35,726 nucleotides of DNA from Verrucomicrobiota bacterium (lineage in GTDB: Bacteria; Verrucomicrobiota; Verrucomicrobiia; JAWXBN01), in assembly GCA_034440155.1 (NCBI GenBank), contig JAWXBN010000026.1:1-35726 (forward strand), written 5' to 3'. Positions within the stretch are counted from its first letter, which is position 1. The number at the start of each line of letters is the position of its first letter. Shown here piece after piece: positions 8,689 to 17,218 of this stretch. The translations under genes were made by a program, and so were the position numbers. The notes under the pieces were generated by a model, which searched no databases, was not told the DNA's origin, and saw nothing but the letters and a program-made list of their open reading frames with translations.

Positions 8689-10365
8689 ATGATTTTGTTC
8701 ATGAAGTTTCAAAAAAACCTCTATACAACCGTCTTAATCTTGGTGCCGGTCCTCCTAGTTTACCTCTGTGCCCATGCTAGTCTTGTTGGTATTCTTGAAG
8801 ATGAGGTGATTTATCAAGAAACAGCAGAATCCTTAGCCGATCATGGGACTTTTACCGTCGATACATTACCCGGGCACCCTTCGATTACTAAATATCCCCC
8901 TCTCTATACATGCGTCCTTGCACTTGTGATAAAAACAACTGGTTTTATCACGCCGTGGATGGCTCAGAGGGCTTATATTCTCCTCCAATGCGTTATCACG
9001 GGATTATTGGCTTATTGGTTATTAGTTGTTTGGGGAAAACGATTGGGGTTATCACCTTTGGAACAGTTTTTCGGGATGGGCGCCATTTTTTTTAATTACC
9101 ATGTCCTCATGGTTTTTGCCTCTCCGATGTCTGAGGCTCTTTTTATGCTCTTTGGTGTTATGCTGGCATATGATTCATATCCCGCCCAAACCATGAATAA
9201 GAAGCGGCAAGGGGTCATTTGTTTGCTTTCGGCAGGGTTACTTTTGACCCGGAGTATTGGAATATCGATTATTGCCGGGTCAGCAGCAGCATTCTTTCAA
9301 AGAAAACAGTACAGAATGCTGATTTTATTAGTCGTATCGACGGCTTGCTTTATGGGTATCCTTAAAATCTATCAATCCTCATTTGTCCGACCTGGCCAGA
9401 AAGCCGATATGACGGCAATTTTGAGTTACTACACATCGTATCATTATCATTTAGTCCCCTATCAGAATGATTTTCATAGGGACGGGTTAATCGGTCTAGT
9501 AAATGGTATCGGTATGAATGCCGTTCATAATTTGAGTAATGGAGTAGAGTCTTTAGGGGAGGTTCTTTTTCCATTTTATGAGGAATCCATAAAACCGTCG
9601 ACCAATAAGCCGATCATACCCCTTATTGCAGGGGGGATTGTCGGCTGTTTATTTATTTTGGGACTATTACTCTGTAAAGAAGGCCGTTATTTATTGTATT
9701 TTTTGATTCCTTACCTTGGTATGCTCCTTGTATGGACATGGCCATTTACAGGGAGGTTTTGGGTGCCTGTACTTCCCTTGGTGATTTTGGGTTTGCGAGG
9801 GGTATTACTCCGTTTTGACAGGATGGGGCGATGGCTCTTTTATGCATTATGCTTATCGACAATGATCATGAATCTTCCCTTTGTCGTTGGACGGATGTCG
9901 GTAGCCATTTCTTCCCCTGATAATCATGAGTCAGTGGACAAGACCGATCCTCTGGAGGTGCGCGAATACAAAGAGTACCTTGCGTGGCTTAAAGAGAAAT
10001 CTTCCGAGCAGCCTAAGATGATTTTGCTGGGGGGCATGAATACGATGCAAAAAGCCAGGCAATACGGTGTATCTGGGGCTTGGTTAGAAGCGATGAACGG
10101 GCCAGAACCCTTCCTGATGGTCTCCGTGGGGGCACAATTAACTCCAGAGGAAATGGAGGAAGAGCGGATGAAGTTGGCCTTGTTATTGAATAAGGTCGCC
10201 TCTCAATTCCACGATCAGCCCGTGTTTGTAGTCTCAGATTTCACATTGAATAAAAGGTATCGCTCCTATTTGGATACTTTTAGCCGGGAAAATGGTGGAA
10301 TCGCGCCGGTCTTTGTTTCTGAGTCAGGAAATATTAGAGTGTACAGGCTTACGCCTAAAATATAG
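8689..10365 (+). CDS. GT-C type membrane glycosyltransferase (PMT/ArnT-like), 558 aa
   Basis: This is a polytopic inner-membrane protein with roughly ten hydrophobic segments in the first 400 residues and a soluble C-terminal part of about 150 residues. Near residue 38, after the first membrane segment, it carries an acidic motif (LEDEVIYQETAESLA). This matches the D-E-x-x-Y-x-x-x-A pattern of dolichyl- or undecaprenyl-phosphate-sugar dependent GT-C transferases (PMT/ArnT/glycosyltransferase 39 group), in which the acidic residues act at the periplasmic active site. KYPPLYT a little further on is also typical. By family it probably transfers a sugar from a lipid-phosphate donor to a lipid, glycan or protein outside the membrane; the acceptor cannot be told from the sequence. 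It stands alone between tRNA genes. ATG at 8689 is used; ATG at 8701 is an alternative and neither has a strong ribosome binding site. Confidence 0.72.
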   Translation: MILFMKFQKNLYTTVLILVPVLLVYLCAHASLVGILEDEVIYQETAESLADHGTFTVDTLPGHPSITKYPPLYTCVLALVIKTTGFITPWMAQRAYILLQCVITGLLAYWLLVVWGKRLGLSPLEQFFGMGAIFFNYHVLMVFASPMSEALFMLFGVMLAYDSYPAQTMNKKRQGVICLLSAGLLLTRSIGISIIAGSAAAFFQRKQYRMLILLVVSTACFMGILKIYQSSFVRPGQKADMTAILSYYTSYHYHLVPYQNDFHRDGLIGLVNGIGMNAVHNLSNGVESLGEVLFPFYEESIKPSTNKPIIPLIAGGIVGCLFILGLLLCKEGRYLLYFLIPYLGMLLVWTWPFTGRFWVPVLPLVILGLRGVLLRFDRMGRWLFYALCLSTMIMNLPFVVGRMSVAISSPDNHESVDKTDPLEVREYKEYLAWLKEKSSEQPKMILLGGMNTMQKARQYGVSGAWLEAMNGPEPFLMVSVGAQLTPEEMEEERMKLALLLNKVASQFHDQPVFVVSDFTLNKRYRSYLDTFSRENGGIAPVFVSESGNIRVYRLTPKI

Positions 10366-10441
10366 TATTGACATCCGGGCGGCGGCGGGAAAAACAAGTT
10401 AGAAGCAGTTGAATCCCACTGATTTGATCAAAAATTCAGCT

Positions 10442-10457
10442 TGTGAAAAATTTCACA
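10442..10457. promoter_or_regulatory. CRP-like palindrome TGTGA-N6-TCACA upstream of nuoF
   Basis: The 16-base sequence TGTGAAAAATTTCACA has perfect 7-base arms around a central AA and matches the classical CRP half-sites TGTGA and TCACA with the correct 6-base spacer. It lies 162 bases upstream of the nuoF ATG and just past the 3' end of the minus-strand tRNA-Gln. It could be an operator for a CRP/FNR-family regulator, or a weak hairpin downstream of the tRNA. No T-run follows it, so a terminator role is less likely. Confidence 0.4.
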
Positions 10458-10481
10458 TGTACTAATTTTTGGGAATGTTTA

Positions 10482-10555
10482 TGGCTGCCGATCTAGGATT
10501 CGAACCTAGACAAAGTGATTCAGAATCACTTGTGCTACCATTACACTAATCGGCA
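10482..10555 (-). tRNA. tRNA-Gln (anticodon CUG), CCA encoded
   Basis: On the minus strand the acceptor stem TGCCGAT pairs with ATCGGCA, followed by discriminator G and an encoded CCA. The anticodon arm AGTGA-TTCTGAA-TCACT gives anticodon CTG. The weak U-A first pair and G discriminator are typical of tRNA-Gln. Total length is 74 nt. It lies 64 bases upstream of the nuoF start, in the opposite orientation. Confidence 0.95.
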
Positions 10556-10579
10556 ATGAAAAAACTTGTATAAACCAAT

Positions 10580-10600
10580 ACGACCTTTTACAAGGGTCGT
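10580..10600. promoter_or_regulatory. Inverted repeat in the tRNA-Gln/nuoF intergenic region
   Basis: ACGACC (10580-10585) and GGTCGT (10595-10600) form a perfect 6-bp inverted repeat around TTTTACAAG, 20 bases upstream of the nuoF ATG. It could be a hairpin in the nuoF leader or a binding site. It also lies in the region that must hold the tRNA-Gln promoter on the other strand. The function is unknown. Confidence 0.3.
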
Positions 10601-10619
10601 CAAGAAACTTGGGAATTTT

Positions 10620-11972
10620 ATGGCTACGCCTGAAAAGCGCATACTTTTAAAAAATATTGATCAGCAGGGATATACAATTGATATCGACTGCTATCTCAAT
10701 CATGGGGGATATAACGACCTGAAGAAGGCTTTGGGGATGAAGCCCGCTGATATTATTACCGAGGTTAAGACATCAGGACTCAGGGGACGGGGCGGGGCTG
10801 GTTTTAGTACAGGAGTGAAATGGAGCTTTATTGACCCGGCCAAAAACACCAAGCCAGTATATTTGATCTGTAATGCCGACGAATCCGAACCGGGCACATT
10901 TAAAGACCGCCAGTTGATCCATAAAGATCCGCATCAGTTGATTGAGGGGATGGCAATAGCCTGTTTCGCAAATAATGTAAAATTGGCCTATATTTATATC
11001 CGCGGGGAATTTCAATATGGGGCGAGGATTCTTGAAAAGGCCATAGAAGAGGCCAAGGCAAAGAATTTCCTCGGGAAGAATATTTTAGGTTTGGGATACG
11101 ATCTTGAAATGTATGTCCACCGTGGCGCGGGTGCCTATATTTGTGGCGAAGAAACCAGCTTGATCGAGTCACTCGAGGGGAAACGACCCTATCCCCGGAT
11201 TAAACCGCCCTATTTCCCGGCCGTTCTGGGCTTATACATGTGCCCGACGATCGTGAATAATGTGGAGACCCTCTGCAGTGTGAAACACATTATCGCCATG
11301 GGCGGTGCTGAATATGCCAAGATGGGGTATCCTAATAATACAGGGACCCATATCCTCTCGGTGAGTGGGGATGTGAATAAACCCGGCTATTATGAGTTTG
11401 CACTGGGGGAAATTACTTTAGGGCAATTAATTTATGATGTTTGTGGTGGGGTAAAAGGTGGGAAGCTAAAGGCCGTTATTCCCGGTGGCTCATCTTCAAA
11501 GGTTTTGAGGGCTGGTGAACGCTACAATATCAAACAAAAAGCAGCTGATGGCTCCATGATCGAAAAGGAAATCGGGATTGAGGATATCCTCATGGATTTT
11601 GATACTTTGGCGGCGGTGGGTTCCATGGCGGGTTCCGGAGCCGTTATTGTCATGAATGACACGAGGAATATGGTGGATATCCTCGCTAACATCAATGAAT
11701 TCTATGCGCATGAGTCATGTGGCCAGTGTACACCGTGCCGGGAAGGCTCATTATGGATGAGCAAGATCACCCAGCGTATGACCCATGGCGGGGCCCGTAC
11801 AGAGGATACCAGCCTCCTCAAAAGTGTGGCGGATAATATCGCCGGAAGGACCATTTGCGCATTTGGCGAGGCCTGTTCTTGGCCGACGCAGAGTTTTGTG
11901 GCAAAATTTAAAAATGAGTTTGAAGCGAAGGCGGCTGAAATGGAAGCCGGGAGCGTTCATTCCACCCATTGA
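10620..11972 (+). CDS. nuoF: NADH-quinone oxidoreductase subunit F (NuoF)
   Basis: This is the 51-kDa subunit of respiratory complex I, which binds NADH and FMN and carries a [4Fe-4S] cluster in the cytoplasmic arm. The sequence shows the glycine-rich FMN/NADH segment GLRGRGGAGFSTGVKW, then CNADESEPGTFKDRQL, RGAGAYICGEETSLIESLEG, and PPYFPAVLGLYMCPTIVNNVETL. The C-terminal cluster ligands are SCGQCTPCREG plus the later Cys in TICAFGEAC. From ATG 10620 (MATPEKR) it has 450 residues, the usual size. An in-frame TTG at 10566 would add 18 residues lying against the tRNA gene and is unlikely. It heads nuoFGHI; nuoE, which normally precedes nuoF, is absent and replaced by an opposing tRNA gene. Confidence 0.97.
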   Translation: MATPEKRILLKNIDQQGYTIDIDCYLNHGGYNDLKKALGMKPADIITEVKTSGLRGRGGAGFSTGVKWSFIDPAKNTKPVYLICNADESEPGTFKDRQLIHKDPHQLIEGMAIACFANNVKLAYIYIRGEFQYGARILEKAIEEAKAKNFLGKNILGLGYDLEMYVHRGAGAYICGEETSLIESLEGKRPYPRIKPPYFPAVLGLYMCPTIVNNVETLCSVKHIIAMGGAEYAKMGYPNNTGTHILSVSGDVNKPGYYEFALGEITLGQLIYDVCGGVKGGKLKAVIPGGSSSKVLRAGERYNIKQKAADGSMIEKEIGIEDILMDFDTLAAVGSMAGSGAVIVMNDTRNMVDILANINEFYAHESCGQCTPCREGSLWMSKITQRMTHGGARTEDTSLLKSVADNIAGRTICAFGEACSWPTQSFVAKFKNEFEAKAAEMEAGSVHSTH

Positions 11973-12011
11973 CAAATTCTAACGAGTAACCCTTAATCAC
12001 AGAAAATTTCC

Positions 12012-13658
12012 ATGACAGCCGCTACTGAAATAAAACTGCAAGTCGATCTGGTCAATGTCCAGATAGACGGGCAATGGATGCAATTTCCCAAGGGGATGAA
12101 ATTGATCGAGGCCATTAAACAAGCCGGAAAATTTGTCCCTCATTACTGTTACCATGAGAAACTCAGCACTCCCGGTAACTGCCGTATGTGTATGATCGAA
12201 GCAGGCATGCCTAAAATGGGTCCCGATCGTAAACCAATCATGGGTGCAGATGGGAAACCTGAAATCGGTTGGATGCCACGCCCGATGATTTCCTGTGCGA
12301 ATACAGTAGCTGAAGGCATGGGCGTAAAAACTGATTCCCCACTCGTTAAAGATTGTCAAAATGGGGTTATGGAACTTTTACTCATTAACCACCCGCTGGA
12401 TTGTCCGATTTGTGATCAGGCCGGTGAATGCAAATTGCAGGAGTATTCGATCGAATACGGCACTGGTCAATCGCGTTTTGTCGAAAATAAAGTCAAAAAA
12501 CCCAAGGAAGTGGAGCTGGGGCCACGCGTGACGTTAGATGACGAACGTTGTATTCTTTGTTCCCGTTGTATCCGTTTCTGCCAGGAGATTGTCAAAGATG
12601 ATGTCTTGGGATTTGTTAACCGGGGCAGCTATAATACATTGACCTGTCATCCGGATAAAAAACTCGATAACAACTATTCCTTGAATACCGTGGATATTTG
12701 CCCTGTGGGGGCTTTGACCAGCACGGATTTCCGTTTCAAAATGCGTGTATGGTTCCTCAAAGAGACTAAGAGCATTTGTACAAGTTGCGCGACGGGTTGT
12801 AATACGATTGTTTCCACCCGTGAAAATGTGGTGTATCGCCAGGTGCCCCGTGAAAATAATGACGTAAACTCCTCTTGGATGTGTGATTCGGGACGGTTGA
12901 ATTATTCATTTACAGCGGAAAACCGTGCGAATGGGGTGAAAATCAAATCATTCAAAGGCCACAATGAGCCAACATTCATCGATGCATTTACAGGAATCGC
13001 CTCTGGACTGAAACAATTTGCACCAGAAGAAATTGCCATTATCGCATCGGGACGAATGACTTGTGAAGAGCTTTTCCTGACTAAAAAGCTGGCTGACGAT
13101 TTAAAAGTCACCCAAACCGATATTTATCCTAGGACCCAGTCTGCTGATGGTATTTTGATGGTGACAGACCGTAATCCTAATACGAATGGGGCAAGACTTT
13201 CCGGATTGATCACAGGTGAAGCCGGTGGAAATCTGGCGCAAATTGCGAGCAGTATTACCTCCGGAAAAATTAAGGCGGTCTTGGTTTTTGGCGAAGATTT
13301 ATTGGATATCGGTTTTAATCCTGAACAACTCGCCGCCCTCAAGCTTTTGGTGACTGTGTCTTCGCGCAATCTTAAAACAGATAACCAAGCTGATTTTATT
13401 CTACCCGGTCTGACTTGGGTGGAAAAACGCGGGACGATGATTAATCTCAAAGGTCGTATCCAGAAAATGAATAAGGCCATTGAACCTCTCGTTGCCGCTA
13501 TGGATGACTGGGAGATTATTCAGGGGATACGGACATCCTTGGGAGCAAAAGACTATTATGACCAAGCCAGTGTCTTTACGGATATGGCGGGAGAATGGAC
13601 CGCTCTCAATGGTTTGAACTATGGGAAAATCAGTGATTCAGGAGTTCAAATATTATGA
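12012..13658 (+). CDS. nuoG: NADH-quinone oxidoreductase subunit G (NuoG), short form of 548 aa
   Basis: This is the 75-kDa-type iron-sulfur subunit of complex I. Ligand motifs appear in order: an N-terminal [2Fe-2S] site (CYHEKLSTPGNCRMC and later SCAN), the His-ligated [4Fe-4S] site (HPLDCPICDQAGEC), and a further [4Fe-4S] site (CILCSRCIRFC with a later CPVGAL). There is also a complete CX2CX3CX27C set beginning CTSCATGC, the pattern of the additional N7 cluster found only in some bacteria. The remaining molybdopterin-oxidoreductase-like part is only about 260 residues, much shorter than in the roughly 900-residue E. coli NuoG, although the frame is intact. It starts 39 bases after nuoF, and its stop overlaps the nuoH ATG by four bases, implying translational coupling. 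Confidence 0.96.
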   Translation: MTAATEIKLQVDLVNVQIDGQWMQFPKGMKLIEAIKQAGKFVPHYCYHEKLSTPGNCRMCMIEAGMPKMGPDRKPIMGADGKPEIGWMPRPMISCANTVAEGMGVKTDSPLVKDCQNGVMELLLINHPLDCPICDQAGECKLQEYSIEYGTGQSRFVENKVKKPKEVELGPRVTLDDERCILCSRCIRFCQEIVKDDVLGFVNRGSYNTLTCHPDKKLDNNYSLNTVDICPVGALTSTDFRFKMRVWFLKETKSICTSCATGCNTIVSTRENVVYRQVPRENNDVNSSWMCDSGRLNYSFTAENRANGVKIKSFKGHNEPTFIDAFTGIASGLKQFAPEEIAIIASGRMTCEELFLTKKLADDLKVTQTDIYPRTQSADGILMVTDRNPNTNGARLSGLITGEAGGNLAQIASSITSGKIKAVLVFGEDLLDIGFNPEQLAALKLLVTVSSRNLKTDNQADFILPGLTWVEKRGTMINLKGRIQKMNKAIEPLVAAMDDWEIIQGIRTSLGAKDYYDQASVFTDMAGEWTALNGLNYGKISDSGVQIL

Positions 13659-14815
13659 TTTTGGCACTGACAGATTCTCTTCAATGGATGGTTCCTTTGG
13701 TGATTACTTTGGTGAAAAGCGGGCTGATTATTTTTGCATTTCTCCTCCCTTTTGTGTCCTACAGTGTTTATGCTGAACGCCGTATTAGTGCGTTGATCCA
13801 AGACCGCCTTGGCCCTAATCGTGTCGGTCCGTTCGGGCTTTTCCAGCCGATTCCCGATGCCGTTAAATTCCTGCTAAAAGAAGATTTTACTCCGGCACAT
13901 GTGAATAAGCTCTATTTCTGGATTGCTCCATCCTTGGCGATGATTCCTTCTTTGCTGACGATTGCAGTCATTCCTTTTGGTAGTACCATTAATGTGAATT
14001 ACACATTCATTTATGGGTCTTACGAATTTGTTGTTTCACCCATTCAGCTGGTAGTCGCAAATCTGGATGTGGGACTACTTTACGTTTTCGCGATTTCCTC
14101 ATTGAGCGTTTATGGGATTGTCATCGCAGGCTGGGCTTCCAACTCAAAATATCCATTCCTCGGTTCCATTCGTGCCACGGCGCAGTTAATCTCTTATGAA
14201 ATCGCGATGGGCTTGGCCATCATGCCTATTTTACTGATCTTGGGTACGTTAAACCTCAGTGATATTGTCATCTGGCAGGCGAAAAACGGATGGATTGCGA
14301 TGCCGTTTTTCTCAGAAACTCTGGGCTTTCACCTTACTAGCTGGATTTTGTGGCTACCATTCCTGCTATCTTTCATTATTTTCCTAGTAGCAGGATTTGC
14401 AGAAACAAATCGTTTGCCCTTCGATTTGCCTGAATGTGAAACAGAGCTGGTCGGCGGTTATCATACTGAATATTCCTCCATGCGTTTTGCTCTCTTCTTC
14501 TTGGGTGAATATGCTGCAATGATTGTGATGTCAGCACTCATGGTCACCCTTTTCTTCGGTGGCTGGCATTTTCCGTTTCTACCTGTTTCGGCGGAAGGAA
14601 TGGGTTTGTGGAGTTCTCTGAAATTAGCCATTCTTCATGTGGTCACCTTTTCAGTGAAAATGATTCTCTTTATGTTATTCTTTATTTGGGTTCGCTGGAC
14701 ATTACCGCGTTTTCGTTATGACCAGTTGATGAATCTGGGTTGGAAGGTATTCCTTCCCTTATCGATTGCAAATTTGATTTTGACCATGATTGTGTTATTA
14801 ATTTTGAAAGGCTAA
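13655..14815 (+). CDS. nuoH: NADH-quinone oxidoreductase subunit H (NuoH)
   Basis: This membrane subunit of complex I forms much of the quinone-binding chamber at the junction of the peripheral and membrane arms. The conserved first loop AERRISALIQDRLGPNRVGP is clear, followed by DAVKFLLKEDFTP, and later AETNRLPFDLPECETELVGG, with its conserved acidic residues, then YHTEYSSMRFALFFLGEY. About eight transmembrane segments are seen. At 386 residues it is slightly longer than the typical 320-350, mainly through longer loops in the first half. It begins inside the nuoG stop (ATGA overlap) and ends one base before the nuoI ATG. Confidence 0.97.
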   Translation: MILALTDSLQWMVPLVITLVKSGLIIFAFLLPFVSYSVYAERRISALIQDRLGPNRVGPFGLFQPIPDAVKFLLKEDFTPAHVNKLYFWIAPSLAMIPSLLTIAVIPFGSTINVNYTFIYGSYEFVVSPIQLVVANLDVGLLYVFAISSLSVYGIVIAGWASNSKYPFLGSIRATAQLISYEIAMGLAIMPILLILGTLNLSDIVIWQAKNGWIAMPFFSETLGFHLTSWILWLPFLLSFIIFLVAGFAETNRLPFDLPECETELVGGYHTEYSSMRFALFFLGEYAAMIVMSALMVTLFFGGWHFPFLPVSAEGMGLWSSLKLAILHVVTFSVKMILFMLFFIWVRWTLPRFRYDQLMNLGWKVFLPLSIANLILTMIVLLILKG

Positions 14816-14816
14816 T

Positions 14817-15383
14817 ATGATTGTCGACAGGCCACAGCTTAAATGGTACGAAAAAATTTATCTCCCGACGATTGTTGCTGGGATGGCAATTACGTTGAAA
14901 CATCTCAAAAAATCTTTCCTCGCTAATATCGGGATGAGGACAGAACCCAAGCTCCACCCGAGCTTGGAAATGTCCAAACGCGGGACATTTACCATGCAGT
15001 ATCCGGAAGAAAAATGGCCCATGCCGGATGGTTACCGTGGTGCGCCCACACTGGTTAAAGACGAGGATAATCGTGAGAAATGTGTGAGTTGCCAGCTTTG
15101 TGAGTTTGTTTGTCCTCCGCGAGCGATCCGTATTACACCGGGATTTACTCAGGACGAACGCCATGCGAATGTAGAAAAAGCGCCCAAGGAATTTGAGATA
15201 GATATGATTCGTTGTATTTACTGTGGGCTTTGTGAGGAAGTTTGCCCCGAGGAAGCTATTTTCCTCCTGAAAGAATATGCGATTACAGGCTCCAGTCGGG
15301 CTGAGATGGTCCACGATAAAGAGAAACTTTATGATATGGGGGGAGTCTTACCTCTGCCGATCAAGAAGTGGAAAAATAAGTAA
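14817..15383 (+). CDS. nuoI: NADH-quinone oxidoreductase subunit I (NuoI)
   Basis: This is the 23-kDa ferredoxin-like subunit of complex I, carrying clusters N6a and N6b that pass electrons toward the quinone. Two CX2CX2CX3CP motifs are visible: CVSCQLCEFVCP and CIYCGLCEEVCP. The N-terminal amphipathic segment (MAITLKHLKKSF) is typical for membrane association. It has 188 residues. It is the last gene of this nuo group: only a bidirectional terminator follows, so nuoJ-N must be elsewhere if complex I is complete. Confidence 0.97.
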   Translation: MIVDRPQLKWYEKIYLPTIVAGMAITLKHLKKSFLANIGMRTEPKLHPSLEMSKRGTFTMQYPEEKWPMPDGYRGAPTLVKDEDNREKCVSCQLCEFVCPPRAIRITPGFTQDERHANVEKAPKEFEIDMIRCIYCGLCEEVCPEEAIFLLKEYAITGSSRAEMVHDKEKLYDMGGVLPLPIKKWKNK

Positions 15384-15422
15384 TCGTATAATTCTCTTTT
15401 TAAGATCTCCATTTTTATCATA

Positions 15423-15458
15423 AAAAAACCGCTGAACTTATTGGTTCAGCGGTTTTTT
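15423..15458. terminator. Bidirectional rho-independent terminator (nuoI / glyQS)
   Basis: AAAAAACCGCTGAAC pairs perfectly with GTTCAGCGGTTTTTT around a 6-base loop. The A-run on one side and T-run on the other let the same hairpin stop nuoFGHI from the left and the glycyl-tRNA synthetase gene from the right. It sits exactly between the two convergent stops. Confidence 0.93.
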
Positions 15459-15486
15459 ATTAATCCTAACATCTGTCAGAGTCGGG

Positions 15487-17130
15487 TTAAGCAATTTGCC
15501 CTTGGATGAAGGCGAGCAATTTGCTGATGGGCAAACGTTCCTGTTTCATGCTGTCGCGGTGGCGGATGGTGACCGTATCTTTTTCACCGGTGAGCTCACC
15601 TTCGCGGACGCCTTCGATAGTTTCAAAGTCGATTGTGACACAGAATGGTGTGCCGATTTCATCCTGGCGCGCGTATCTTTTACCGATTGATCCGGCATCA
15701 TCATAAAAAGCATTCATATGGGGACGCAGCAGGTTTAATACTTCCCTTGTTTTGGAGACAAGCTCTGGCTTGTTTTTGAGTAACGGGAAGGTGGCGACTT
15801 TAATGGGGGCGACACGGGGATGAAATCTCATCACGACGCGGGTTTCAGTTTTGCCTTTATCATCAGTTACTGGTTCCTCATGGTAAGCATTACAAATCAA
15901 GGCTAGGACGAGGCGGTCGGCCCCGGCTGAAGGCTCGATGACATGGGGGACATAACGGGTTTTGGCCTCGTCGTCGAAATATTCCATTGATTTACCACTG
16001 TGTTCCTGATGCTGGGTCAGGTCGAAAGATCCACGAGCGGCGATTCCTTCGAGTTCCTGCGTGCCAAAGGGGAATTTGTAGAGGATATCCACGCAAGCAC
16101 GGGCATAGTGGGCGAGTTCTTCTTTTTTCTGCCAGTAAAGTTCAAGGGTATTGAGTCCAAGGCCGATTGATTCATACCATGCTAGGCGTTGTTGCACCCA
16201 GTAGATATGCCAAGCTTGCCAACCCCAGTTATTTTCGGGTTCGGGTAGGGGGGTATTTTCGTCGGCAGATGCGATATTCCCTGCGATTTGCTGGACGATT
16301 TCATCGGGTTTGATGAAAAATTCTAATTCCATTTGCTCAAACTCACGGCTACGAAAAGTAAAATTACGAGGGGTTACCTCATTCCTAAAGGCTTTACCGA
16401 CTTGGGCGATACCAAAGGGGACTTTCATCCGAGAAGTCTCAAGGACATTCTTAAATTGCACAAAAATGGCTTGGGCTGTTTCTGGACGCAGGTAGGCGAC
16501 ATTTTCTTCGCTGGCGACAGGTCCGACATAGGTTTTGAGCATCAGGTTAAACGGACGTGCTTCACTGAGTTTCGCCCCGCTTTCTGGGTGGAAATCATTC
16601 GTATTCTCGATTTTTTGCGAGGATTCACCCTCGAGTACGGGCTTTTCTAGACCGCGTTTCGTATAATACTGGAGGGCGACTTTGCGTGCACTTTCAGGGG
16701 GTTTCCCAATAGCGATGAGGACATGGAAAGACTCGAGCGACTCCTTACCAGAGCTTTCGCATTTTGCACCCGTGTAAGAGTAAGCGATACCGGAGGAAGG
16801 ATCGACTTGGTCGGCTCGAACTCGTTTATTGGTCAAGGTACATTCCCTCATGAGGTCGGAGAATGTGTCGACGTGACCGGAAGCTTTCCAGATAGAAGGG
16901 TGCATAATGATTGTGGCGTCGAGCCCGACAATATCCTCACGCCAATGAGTCATGCATTTCCACCAGTAATCTTTGACATTGCGTTTGAGCTCAGCCCCCA
17001 TCGGACCGTAGTCCCAGAATCCGTTGATTCCCCCGTAAATTTCACTGGATTGGAAAATTAAGCCCCGGCGTTTACACAAGCCGACGATCTTTTCCATCAA
17101 TTGCTGGTTATTTTTGGTATCTTCTGCCAT
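15487..17130 (-). CDS. glyQS: Glycyl-tRNA synthetase, single-chain (alpha2) type
   Basis: This class II aminoacyl-tRNA synthetase charges tRNA-Gly. The N-terminus has the family segment GLIFQSSEIYGGINGFWDYG. Motif 2 is seen in LRPETAQAIF and FRNEVTPRNFTFRSREFEQM, and motif 3 in EPSAGADRLVLALI; an anticodon-binding domain follows. This is the dimeric type shared with eukaryotes, archaea and some bacteria, not the two-gene alpha2beta2 type. I chose the ATG at 17130 (MAEDTKNN), with AAGAAG upstream, giving 547 residues. The longer frame to 17190 adds 20 residues without family similarity. It is a single gene, convergent with nuoI and divergent from the 17219 gene. Two copies of GCAAWTTGC fall within its last 40 bases (15491 and 15516). 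Confidence 0.96.
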   Translation of the reverse strand: MAEDTKNNQQLMEKIVGLCKRRGLIFQSSEIYGGINGFWDYGPMGAELKRNVKDYWWKCMTHWREDIVGLDATIIMHPSIWKASGHVDTFSDLMRECTLTNKRVRADQVDPSSGIAYSYTGAKCESSGKESLESFHVLIAIGKPPESARKVALQYYTKRGLEKPVLEGESSQKIENTNDFHPESGAKLSEARPFNLMLKTYVGPVASEENVAYLRPETAQAIFVQFKNVLETSRMKVPFGIAQVGKAFRNEVTPRNFTFRSREFEQMELEFFIKPDEIVQQIAGNIASADENTPLPEPENNWGWQAWHIYWVQQRLAWYESIGLGLNTLELYWQKKEELAHYARACVDILYKFPFGTQELEGIAARGSFDLTQHQEHSGKSMEYFDDEAKTRYVPHVIEPSAGADRLVLALICNAYHEEPVTDDKGKTETRVVMRFHPRVAPIKVATFPLLKNKPELVSKTREVLNLLRPHMNAFYDDAGSIGKRYARQDEIGTPFCVTIDFETIEGVREGELTGEKDTVTIRHRDSMKQERLPISKLLAFIQGQIA

Positions 17131-17166
17131 AACATTCTTCTTTTTTATAATTGGAAGACATGAGAC

Positions 17167-17181
17167 TATCCTGATAGGATA
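17167..17181. promoter_or_regulatory. 15-base palindrome between divergent glyQS and the 17219 gene
   Basis: TATCCT-GAT-AGGATA is a perfect 6-3-6 inverted repeat in the 88-base divergent promoter region. A TTGACA hexamer on the minus strand (complement of 17185-17190) adjoins it and could be part of the glyQS promoter, though I see no good -10 at the usual spacing. It is a candidate operator only. Confidence 0.3.
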
Positions 17182-17218
17182 ACCTGTCAAGAAAGTCGCG
17201 AAAGGAATATAAAGTCAG

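Noticed and set aside
10368-10390. TTGACA near 10368 as a promoter -35 for the nuo group
   Set aside because: At 16-18 bases spacing there is only AAAACA-like sequence and no -10 hexamer; it is followed by a GC-rich stretch.
10423-10432. TTTGATCAAA as an FNR box
   Set aside because: FNR sites need TTGAT-N4-ATCAA; the four central bases are missing here. A similar T6GATCA6 at 8349-8364 is just the T-rich flank of tRNA-Pro.
14682-15314. 210-residue minus-strand frame opposite nuoH and nuoI
   Set aside because: nuoI ferredoxin motifs on the plus strand fix the coding strand.
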